This document shows, piece after piece, positions 1 through 5,767 of a DNA stretch of 6,453 bases; position 1 is the first letter of the stretch, and every line of letters starts with the position of its first letter. The position numbers were made by a program, and so were the translations under genes. A model generated the notes under the pieces. It was not told the origin of the DNA. It was given only the letters and a program-made list of their open reading frames with translations, and did not search any database. The stretch comes from an uncultured Clostridia bacterium (GTDB taxonomy: Bacteria; Bacillota; Clostridia; Christensenellales; Borkfalkiaceae). The stretch spans positions 1-6,453 of the forward strand of contig CALVZR010000116.1 of assembly GCA_944372565.1 (NCBI GenBank), read 5' to 3'.

Positions 1-24
1 AAAAACATGGTCGGGCAGAGTTAA
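1..24 (+). CDS. Possible C-terminal tail of an upstream operon gene (partial)
   Basis: Reading from base 1 gives K-N-M-V-G-Q-S followed by TAA at 22-24, one base before the cimA ATG. A stop this close to the next start is typical of translationally coupled genes, so this is probably the end of an upstream reading frame. Seven residues are too few to identify the protein. It could be another branched-chain amino acid gene, judging only from the neighbours, or the stop could be there by chance. Confidence 0.35.
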   Translation, partial: KNMVGQS

Positions 25-25
25 G

Positions 26-1600
26 ATGAAAAAAATCACGGTACTCGATTCCACGCTGCGCGACGGCGCGCAGGCGGAGGGGATCTCCTTTTCGGTGACG
101 GATAAGCTCAACATCTGCCGCGCGCTCGACGAACTGGGCGTGGCGTATATCGAGGCGGGCAATCCCTCTTCCAATCCAAAGGACATCGAATTTTTCCGCG
201 AGGCGGCGGAAATAAAATTTAAAAACGCCGTGCTCACGGCGTTCGGCTCCACCCGCCGCAAGAACGTTACCTGCGAGCAGGACGCCAACCTGAACGCCCT
301 CGTGAACGCGGGCACCGCGGCGGTGAGCATCTTCGGCAAATCCTGGGATTTCCACGTGACGGACATCCTGAAAGCGACGAAAGAAGAAAACCTCGCCATG
401 ATCGGCGAAACGGTGGCGTACCTCAAAGCGCGGGGAAAAATCGTCATCTACGACGCGGAGCACTTCTTCGACGGATATAAAAACAATCCCGATTACGCGA
501 TGAAAACGCTGGAAGCAGCGGAACGCGCGGGGGCGGACATCATTTCCCTCTGCGATACGAATGGCGGCTGTTTTCCGGACGAGATTGCCGGAATCGTGCA
601 AAAGGTGAAGGAAAAAGTTTCCTGCGCGGTGGGCGTCCACGCGCACGACGATACGGGCTGCGCGGTGGCGAATTCGCTCGCGGGGGTGGCCGCGGGGGCG
701 GAGCACGTGCAGGGCACGCTGATCGGCTACGGCGAGCGTTGCGGAAACGCAAATCTCTCCACCGTCATCGCCGATCTGCAGCTCAAAAGGCAGACTTTTT
801 GCGTTGCGGGCGATCTCGCAAGGCTGACCGAACTCTGCCGCAAGGTGGCGGAAATTTCCAACGTGCGCCTTGTCCGCGGCATGCCGTACGTGGGCAAATC
901 GGCGTTCACGCACAAGGCGGGCATGCACATCGACGGGGTGAACAAGTCGAGCAGATCGTTTGAACACGTTCCGCCCGAAACGGTGGGCAACGAGAGAAGG
1001 TTTTTGATGAGCGAGGTCGCGGGGCGGAGCACCGTTTTGGAAAAGATCCGCCGCATCGCGCCCGACGTGAAAAAGGACGATCCCGTTACGGCGAAGATCA
1101 TCGAAAAGATCAAGGAAATGGAATATAAAGGCTACCAGTTCGAGGGGGCGGACGCCTCTTTCGAACTGCTCATCCGCAAGCAGCTGGGCACCTACCGCCC
1201 GTTTTTCTCGCTGGAAAAGTTCAAAACCATCGGCGAACAGCGCGCGGGGGAGGATTTCGCGCCCGCGACGGCGGTGGTGAAGGTGCGCGTGAACGGCGAG
1301 GCGGAAATCACCGCCGCGGAGGGCAACGGCCCCGTGAACGCGCTGGATAAGGCGCTGAGAAAGGCGCTCGCGCGGTTTTATCCCGCGCTTGCGGCGTATA
1401 AGCTCACCGACTATAAGGTGCGCATTCTCGACGGCAAGGAAACGAGTTCGGCGGTGACCCGCGTTCTCGTGGAAGGCAGCGATACGAAAAACGTCTGGAC
1501 GACGGTGGGCGTTTCGAGGGATATCATCGAAGCCAGTCTCATCGCGCTGACGGACGCATTGGAATATAAACTCATCCGCGACGAAGAGATTTCGGGATGA
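26..1600 (+). CDS. cimA: (R)-citramalate synthase (LeuA/HMGL-like family)
   Basis: Cytoplasmic enzyme that condenses pyruvate with acetyl-CoA to (R)-citramalate, the first step of the threonine-independent route to 2-oxobutyrate and isoleucine. The 524 residues fit the ~520-residue CimA family. The N-terminal TIM barrel opens with LDSTLRDGAQAEG (catalytic R12-D13, Q16). The HAHDD motif gives metal ligands H205 and H207, and GERCGNAN contains the expected metal-binding N241. AEHFFDGYK (about residues 144-152) is characteristic of citramalate synthases rather than of 2-isopropylmalate or homocitrate synthases. Residues ~416-515 form the LeuA-type C-terminal regulatory domain, so feedback control (probably by isoleucine) is expected but not shown. 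The ATG at 26 is the only plausible start. The Shine-Dalgarno is weak (AGAG at 17-20), so coupling to the stop at 22-24 is likely. The main alternative is an isopropylmalate synthase paralogue. Confidence 0.9.
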   Translation: MKKITVLDSTLRDGAQAEGISFSVTDKLNICRALDELGVAYIEAGNPSSNPKDIEFFREAAEIKFKNAVLTAFGSTRRKNVTCEQDANLNALVNAGTAAVSIFGKSWDFHVTDILKATKEENLAMIGETVAYLKARGKIVIYDAEHFFDGYKNNPDYAMKTLEAAERAGADIISLCDTNGGCFPDEIAGIVQKVKEKVSCAVGVHAHDDTGCAVANSLAGVAAGAEHVQGTLIGYGERCGNANLSTVIADLQLKRQTFCVAGDLARLTELCRKVAEISNVRLVRGMPYVGKSAFTHKAGMHIDGVNKSSRSFEHVPPETVGNERRFLMSEVAGRSTVLEKIRRIAPDVKKDDPVTAKIIEKIKEMEYKGYQFEGADASFELLIRKQLGTYRPFFSLEKFKTIGEQRAGEDFAPATAVVKVRVNGEAEITAAEGNGPVNALDKALRKALARFYPALAAYKLTDYKVRILDGKETSSAVTRVLVEGSDTKNVWTTVGVSRDIIEASLIALTDALEYKLIRDEEISG

Positions 1601-1610
1601 AAAAACAAAC

Positions 1611-1616
1611 GGGAGG
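1611..1616 (+). promoter_or_regulatory. Ribosome binding site of leuC
   Basis: GGGAGG lies 9 bases before the ATG at 1626. It decides between three in-frame ATGs (1626, 1632, 1638). The first has good spacing; the others would be 15 and 21 bases away. A start reading MGMTMTQKILA is also common among short-type LeuC proteins. Confidence 0.75.
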
Positions 1617-1625
1617 CAGAAAAAT

Positions 1626-2891
1626 ATGGGAATGACAATGACGCAGAAAATTCTGGCGCGCCACGCGCACCTCGATTCGGTGAAGGCTGGGCAGCTCATC
1701 GAAGCGGACGTCGATCTGGTGCTCGGCAACGACATCACCTCGCCCGTGGCGGTGAAGGAATTTTCCAAATTCGGCGTAAACAAGGTGTTCGATAAAGACA
1801 AGGTGGCCATCGTGCCCGATCACTTCACGCCGAACAAGGATATCAAGGCGGCGGAGCAATGCAAATTCATCCGCGAATTCGCCGGGAAAATGGATATCAC
1901 GAACTATTTCGAAATCGGAGAAGTGGGCATCGAACACGCGCTCCTGCCCGAAAAAGGGCTGGTCGTGGCGGGGGATCTCGTCATCGGCGCGGATTCGCAC
2001 ACCTGCACCTACGGCGCGCTGAACGCGTTCTCCACGGGCGTGGGCAGCACGGATATGGCGGCGGGAATGGCCACGGGCAAGGCGTGGTTCAAGGTGCCTG
2101 CGGCCATCCGCTTCAACCTGAAAGGCGAACTCAAAGGCTGGGCGAGCGGCAAGGACGTCATTTTGCACATCATCGGTATGATCGGCGTGGACGGCGCGCT
2201 GTATAAGAGTATGGAGTTCGGCGGCGAAGGGCTGAAATCGCTCTCCATGGACGACCGCCTTTGCATGGCGAACATGGCGATCGAGGCGGGCGCGAAAAAC
2301 GGCATTTTCGAGGCGGACGAAAAGACGGAGGAATATCTCAAAGAACATTCCTCCAACCCCTATACGTTCTGTCAAGCGGACGCCGACGCGGAATACGAAA
2401 AGGTTTACGAAATAGACCTTTCAAAAATCAGGGAAACCGTGGCGTTCCCGCACCTTCCCGAAAACACCCGCGTCGTGGGCGAATTCGGCGACGTTCCCGT
2501 CGATCAGGTGGTGATCGGCTCGTGCACCAACGGGCGCAGTTCCGACCTCCGCGTGGCGGCGAAGATCTTAAAGGGCAGGCACGTGAAGAAGGGCGTGCGC
2601 GCCATCATCATCCCCGGCACGCAGAAAATTTACAAACAGGCGGTGGACGAAGGGCTGGTGGATATCTTCATCGACGCCGGCGCCATCTTCTCCTTCCCGA
2701 CCTGCGGGCCCTGCCTCGGCGGACACCTCGGCATTCTGGCTGCGGGCGAGAGGGCGGTTTCCACCACCAACCGCAACTTCGTGGGCAGAATGGGGCACGT
2801 CGATTCGGAAGTGTATCTCGCAAGCCCCGCGGTGGCGGCGGCGAGCGCGGTTACGGGGAAGATCTCTTCCCCCGAAGAACTGGGACTTTAA
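1626..2891 (+). CDS. leuC: 3-isopropylmalate/citramalate dehydratase, large subunit
   Basis: Large subunit of the cytoplasmic [4Fe-4S] isopropylmalate isomerase. With LeuD it converts 2-isopropylmalate to 3-isopropylmalate and, in this context, probably citramalate to erythro-3-methylmalate via citraconate. The aconitase-fold signatures are all present: GADSHTCTYGALNAFSTG with D123-S124-H125, GSCTNGR with cluster ligand C300, and TCGPCLGG with ligands C360 and C363. The 421 residues match the short clostridial/archaeal type (~420), not the ~465-residue enteric type. It starts 25 bases after cimA, and leuD follows after 15 bases. Methanogen-type homoaconitase is a related alternative, but the neighbours argue for branched-chain synthesis. 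Codon use is strongly TTC, CTC/CTG and CAG, a useful reference for the unusual gene at 3417-4694. Confidence 0.95.
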   Translation: MGMTMTQKILARHAHLDSVKAGQLIEADVDLVLGNDITSPVAVKEFSKFGVNKVFDKDKVAIVPDHFTPNKDIKAAEQCKFIREFAGKMDITNYFEIGEVGIEHALLPEKGLVVAGDLVIGADSHTCTYGALNAFSTGVGSTDMAAGMATGKAWFKVPAAIRFNLKGELKGWASGKDVILHIIGMIGVDGALYKSMEFGGEGLKSLSMDDRLCMANMAIEAGAKNGIFEADEKTEEYLKEHSSNPYTFCQADADAEYEKVYEIDLSKIRETVAFPHLPENTRVVGEFGDVPVDQVVIGSCTNGRSSDLRVAAKILKGRHVKKGVRAIIIPGTQKIYKQAVDEGLVDIFIDAGAIFSFPTCGPCLGGHLGILAAGERAVSTTNRNFVGRMGHVDSEVYLASPAVAAASAVTGKISSPEELGL

Positions 2892-2898
2892 GAGGAGG
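2892..2898 (+). promoter_or_regulatory. Ribosome binding site of leuD
   Basis: GAGGAGG begins directly after the leuC TAA (2889-2891) and lies 8 bases before the leuD ATG. It is a near-ideal Shine-Dalgarno and the strongest in the window, as suits a subunit needed in equal amount with LeuC. Confidence 0.8.
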
Positions 2899-2906
2899 AA
2901 TAAACC

Positions 2907-3401
2907 ATGAAAGCGAGAGGAAAGGTTTTCAGATCTAAAGACAATGTGGATGCGGACGTCATCATCCCCGCGCGCTATCTGAATACTTCCGTGCCCGAGG
3001 AGCTGGCGAAGCACTGTATGGAGGATATCGACAAGGATTTCGTGAACAACGTGAAACAGGGCGATATCATCGTGGCGGATAAAAACTTCGGCTGCGGTTC
3101 TTCGAGGGAGCACGCCCCCATCGCCATCAAGGCGTCGGGGATCAGCTGCGTGATCGCCTCCACGTTCGCGCGCATCTTCTACCGCAACTCCATCAACATC
3201 GGCTTGCCGATTATCGAATGCGAAGAGGCGGTCAAGGGGATCTCCGCGGGGGATAAGGTTTCCGTCGATTTCGATACCGGCGTAATCACCAACGAAACGA
3301 CGGGTAAGTCCTTCAAGGGCGAGCCCTATCCCGAATTTATGCAGAACATCATCAAGGCGGGCGGACTCATCCCGTATATCAACGCCAAAAACGCAAAATA
3401 A
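2907..3401 (+). CDS. leuD: 3-isopropylmalate/citramalate dehydratase, small subunit
   Basis: Small swivel-domain subunit that completes the LeuCD isomerase. The 164 residues match the short LeuD type that pairs with ~420-residue LeuC (enteric LeuD is ~200). The N-terminal signature reads NVDADVIIPARYL, with alanine where most homologues have threonine (D-T-D). The substrate-binding loop NFGCGSSREHAP (residues 60-71) is intact, including S65, S66 and R67. FARIFYRNSINIGLPI follows at about residues 88-103, as in the family. The gene ends in TAA at 3399-3401. leuB would normally follow directly, but here a glycosidase gene intervenes. Nothing suggests loss of function. Confidence 0.95.
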   Translation: MKARGKVFRSKDNVDADVIIPARYLNTSVPEELAKHCMEDIDKDFVNNVKQGDIIVADKNFGCGSSREHAPIAIKASGISCVIASTFARIFYRNSINIGLPIIECEEAVKGISAGDKVSVDFDTGVITNETTGKSFKGEPYPEFMQNIIKAGGLIPYINAKNAK

Positions 3402-3409
3402 GGGGAAAC
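3395..3409 (+). repeat. Left copy of a 15-base near-direct repeat flanking the GH1 gene
   Basis: AAAATAAGGGGAAAC spans the leuD stop codon (TAA 3399-3401) and the GGGG that follows. It matches 4688-4702 at 14 of 15 positions (G3404 versus A4697), and the copies are 1293 bases apart. Both copies are a stop codon plus an SD-like purine run, so convergent composition is a real alternative to a common origin. Confidence 0.5.
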
Positions 3410-3413
3410 GGGG
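3402..3413 (+). promoter_or_regulatory. Ribosome binding region of the GH1 gene
   Basis: Two tandem GGGGAAA units (3402-3408 and 3410-3416) precede the ATG at 3417. The first GGGG is 11 bases from the start and the second only 3, so neither has ideal spacing and neither contains the full GGAGG core. Translation is probably weaker than for leuD, or depends on coupling to leuD termination 15 bases upstream. Confidence 0.45.
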
Positions 3414-3416
3414 AAA

Positions 3417-4694
3417 ATGTTTGACATATTTAATTTGCCCGATTTTACGTTGCCCGAAGATTTTTTGTTAGGCAGCGCAACCGCGCCGCATCAAATCGAA
3501 GGGGATAATGTACATTCGGGGCATTGGAAGTACGAGCAAGAAGAAGTTTTGCGTAACCCGAAATTTCAAGTATCGGGCAAGGCGTGCAACCATTACAATA
3601 TGGTTGACGAAGACGTGAAACTGCTTGCCGCGCTCGGTCATAAAGCGTATCGTATGGGCGTAGAGTGGGCGCGCATCGAGCCGCAAGAAGGCGTATTCGA
3701 TAAGGCGGCTACGGCGCATTACGTGCACGAACTCGAACTTCTCAAAAAGAACGGGATTAAAACGTTTGTAACGCTCGTGCACTTTTCGATGCCGCTGTGG
3801 TTCGAAGAAAAAAACGGCTTTTTCGATTTGGATAACTTCGCCTATTTTGAGCGGTATTTGCGTTACATTTTGCCGATTATCAGCCCTTATGTTGATTTTT
3901 GGAATGTTTTTAACGAGTTTAATTTAGGCACGACCGAACGTTTTTTGAACCGTAAATTTAACAAAACCATCTGCCACGCGCGGGCATATCGAATCATCAA
4001 AGAATATTCTTCCGCGCCCGTAAGCAGTGCGCACGCGCTTTTGCAGTATTACGGCGCAAGGCAGTCCGACCCGTTCGACACGGCGTTGCAAGGGTATTTG
4101 GACGCGGTGGATAACGAGTTTTTCTTCCACGCGATTCGCACGGGCGAGTTGGTTGTTCCGGGAAAAGACGGCATTTACGACAAAGAGATCAAAGGCACTT
4201 GTGATTTTTGGTCGATCAATTTATATGTGCGGCAAATGGTAGACGCGCGCAAAGCCAAATGCAAAACGCGTAGTATGCCGTACACGCACATGCAAATGAT
4301 TTCCGAGCCCTTTTACTTGGAAGAATTTTGGCCGGAAACGATGTTTAACGGATTAACGCGCTGTATGGACAAACCCGTTTATATCACCGAAAACGGTTGT
4401 TGTTGCGATAACGACGATTTTCGCATCGTCTACATCGCCGAGTTTTTATCCGCGCTGAACGCCGCGCGGCAAACGGGGGTGGACGTACGCGGCTATTTGT
4501 ATTGGTCGTTTATGGATAATTATGAATGGAGTTCTTATGCGCCGCGGTTCGGAATGGTCGGGGTGGATAGACAAACATTTGCGCGCACACCCAAACCCTC
4601 GGCGTATTTTTATAAAGAAATCATCGAAAACAAGGCATTTAAACAGGATATTTTGCGGAAATATTTAAAATCGATTCCCACACTTAAAAAATAA
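3417..4694 (+). CDS. Glycoside hydrolase family 1 protein (beta-glucosidase-like), inserted between leuD and leuB
   Basis: Predicted retaining beta-glycosidase; with no signal peptide or membrane segment it should act in the cytoplasm. GH1 landmarks run in order: LPEDFLLGSATAPHQIEG with sugar-binding Q26, TLVHFSMPLWF with H122, acid/base E167 in FWNVFNEFN, nucleophile E325 in YITENG, then YWSFMDNYEW (W363, E370, W371) and the closing PRFGMVGVD. E370-W371, rather than the serine/lysine pocket of 6-phospho-glycosidases, favours an unphosphorylated sugar. The exact substrate cannot be read. At 425 residues it is slightly short for the family (about 440-470) but intact. Oddities are NEF where NEP is usual, and three cysteines (C328-C330) right after the nucleophile motif. 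Codon use is unlike its neighbours: 25 of 33 Phe are TTT, about two thirds of Leu are TTG/TTA, and 9 of 12 Gln are CAA. It is probably an acquired cargo gene, co-transcribed with the leu genes, with no evident role in amino acid synthesis. Confidence 0.88.
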   Translation: MFDIFNLPDFTLPEDFLLGSATAPHQIEGDNVHSGHWKYEQEEVLRNPKFQVSGKACNHYNMVDEDVKLLAALGHKAYRMGVEWARIEPQEGVFDKAATAHYVHELELLKKNGIKTFVTLVHFSMPLWFEEKNGFFDLDNFAYFERYLRYILPIISPYVDFWNVFNEFNLGTTERFLNRKFNKTICHARAYRIIKEYSSAPVSSAHALLQYYGARQSDPFDTALQGYLDAVDNEFFFHAIRTGELVVPGKDGIYDKEIKGTCDFWSINLYVRQMVDARKAKCKTRSMPYTHMQMISEPFYLEEFWPETMFNGLTRCMDKPVYITENGCCCDNDDFRIVYIAEFLSALNAARQTGVDVRGYLYWSFMDNYEWSSYAPRFGMVGVDRQTFARTPKPSAYFYKEIIENKAFKQDILRKYLKSIPTLKK

Positions 4695-4702
4695 GGAGAA
4701 AC
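4688..4702 (+). repeat. Right copy of the 15-base near-direct repeat flanking the GH1 gene
   Basis: AAAATAAGGAGAAAC spans the GH1 stop (TAA 4692-4694) and the leuB Shine-Dalgarno. It matches 3395-3409 with one mismatch. Beyond the repeat both copies reach AAATG, the left one with five extra bases. Collapsing the two copies would give leuD-TAA-GGRGAAAC-AAATG-leuB, an ordinary operon junction. Confidence 0.5.
4695..4698 (+). promoter_or_regulatory. Ribosome binding site of leuB
   Basis: GGAG directly follows the GH1 TAA and lies 6 bases before the leuB ATG. It gives leuB its own good translation signal despite the gene inserted upstream. Confidence 0.7.
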
Positions 4703-4704
4703 AA

Positions 4705-5763
4705 ATGAACTTTAACATTGTTACGGTATCGGGCGACGGCATCGGCCCCGACATCATCGCGGAAGCGAAAAACATTCTGAACGTTATCGGCAAAAAATAC
4801 AATCACACTTTCCATTTTACGGAAAAACCCGCGGGCGGCATCGCCATCGATACCTGCGGCTGCCCGCTGCCGGAGGACACGATCGAGGCGTGCAAAAAAG
4901 CCGATTCCGTGCTGCTCGGCGCGGTGGGCGGACCGAAGTGGGACCATCTCGGCGGCAACGACCGCCCCGAAAAGGCGCTTCTGGGTCTGCGCGGTTCGCT
5001 GGAACTTTTCGCCAATCTGCGCCCCGCGGTGCTCCATAAACAGCTGAAAGAAGCCTGTCCGTTAAAGCCGGAGATCATCGGCGATTCCCTCGATATTTTA
5101 ATCGTGCGCGAACTTACGGGGGGGATTTATTTCGGCAAGCGCGGCAGAACGGAAGGCGGCGCGTACGACACCATGGCGTATTCCGAAAAGGAGATCGAGC
5201 GCGTGCTCCGCGTGGGCTATGGCGCCGCGATGAAGAGAAGAAAGAAGGTTACCGTCGTCGACAAGGCGAACATTCTGGAAACCTCCCGTCTTTGGAGGGA
5301 AGTCGCAAACCGCGTGGCGAAGGATTTTCCCGAAGTGGAAACGTCCTTTTTATACGTCGATAACTGCTCCATGCAGCTCATCCGCGATCCCCGCCAGTTC
5401 GACGTCATCGTAACGGAAAACATGTTCGGCGACATCCTCTCCGACGAGGCGAGCATGCTCACCGGTTCCATCGGTATGCTGGCGTCGGCAAGCCTCGGCG
5501 AAACCAAACGGGGCATGTACGAGCCCATCCACGGCTCCGCGCCCGATATTGCGGGCAAGGACGTCGCAAACCCCATCGCCACCGTTTTGTCTGCGGCGAT
5601 GATGCTGAGATATTCCTTCGATCTGGAAGAAGAGGCGCGCGCCGTCGAGAACGCCGTAACGAAGACCCTCGACGACGGTTACCGCACCGCCGACATCTGG
5701 TCCGAAGGCATGAAGAAGGTCGGCACGAAGGAAATGGGCAGGCTGATCGCCGAAAGGATATGA
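4705..5763 (+). CDS. leuB: 3-isopropylmalate dehydrogenase (also likely 3-methylmalate dehydrogenase)
   Basis: NAD-dependent cytoplasmic enzyme, normally a homodimer, that oxidatively decarboxylates 3-isopropylmalate to 2-oxoisocaproate. Next to cimA it probably also converts erythro-3-methylmalate to 2-oxobutyrate. The 352 residues are usual for LeuB. Diagnostic motifs are GDGIGPD near the N terminus, LLGAVGGPKWD, substrate arginines R96, R106 and R135, RELTGGIYFG with catalytic Y142, VVDKANIL with catalytic K187, metal ligands D219 (YVDN) and D243/D247 (MFGDILSDEAS), and the NAD-binding HGSAPDIAGKDVANP. One departure is GMLASASLG, where GMLPSASLG is usual. The ATG at 4705 has a clear Shine-Dalgarno. 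Codon use returns to the operon's GC-rich pattern, apart from a somewhat AT-richer first ~35 codons. Isocitrate or tartrate dehydrogenase is unlikely given RELTGG and the neighbours. Confidence 0.95.
   Translation: MNFNIVTVSGDGIGPDIIAEAKNILNVIGKKYNHTFHFTEKPAGGIAIDTCGCPLPEDTIEACKKADSVLLGAVGGPKWDHLGGNDRPEKALLGLRGSLELFANLRPAVLHKQLKEACPLKPEIIGDSLDILIVRELTGGIYFGKRGRTEGGAYDTMAYSEKEIERVLRVGYGAAMKRRKKVTVVDKANILETSRLWREVANRVAKDFPEVETSFLYVDNCSMQLIRDPRQFDVIVTENMFGDILSDEASMLTGSIGMLASASLGETKRGMYEPIHGSAPDIAGKDVANPIATVLSAAMMLRYSFDLEEEARAVENAVTKTLDDGYRTADIWSEGMKKVGTKEMGRLIAERI
5753..5758 (+). promoter_or_regulatory. Ribosome binding site of ilvD, inside the 3' end of leuB
   Basis: AAAGGA lies 9 bases before the ATG at 5768, within the last leuB codons. 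It supports 5768 as the start. The ATG at 5760, overlapping the leuB stop, is out of frame and ends after three codons. Confidence 0.5.
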
Positions 5764-5767
5764 GAAT

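Noticed and set aside
1601..1625. Possible regulatory site or terminator in the largest gap (cimA-leuC)
   Set aside because: The 25 bases hold the leuC Shine-Dalgarno and A-rich sequence, with no stem-loop or T-run.
1572..2375. Long antisense open frame (267 codons) across leuC
   Set aside because: It lies wholly opposite conserved leuC codons apart from its ends. Its arginine/histidine-rich composition is typical of an antisense shadow of GC-rich coding DNA, and it has no recognisable motifs.
2261..2938. Plus-strand 225-codon frame overlapping the end of leuC
   Set aside because: It is an out-of-frame reading of leuC with runs of Arg and Gly, and leuC's iron-sulfur motifs are in the other frame.
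3421..3448. TTGACA at 3421-3426 as a -35 box inside the start of the GH1 gene
   Set aside because: The hexamer is perfect but is simply codons 2-4 of the gene. No good TATAAT follows at 16-18 bases (best is TTTTAC at 3443-3448), and a promoter there would miss the gene's start.
4611..4616. TATAAA near the GH1 3' end as a -10 box for a private leuB promoter
   Set aside because: No TTGACA-like sequence is found about 17 bases upstream. The AT-rich coding sequence explains it.
3402..4704. Insertion sequence or integron cassette carrying the GH1 gene
   Set aside because: No transposase or integrase, no terminal inverted repeats and no attC-like hairpin at either edge. Only the short direct repeat is present.
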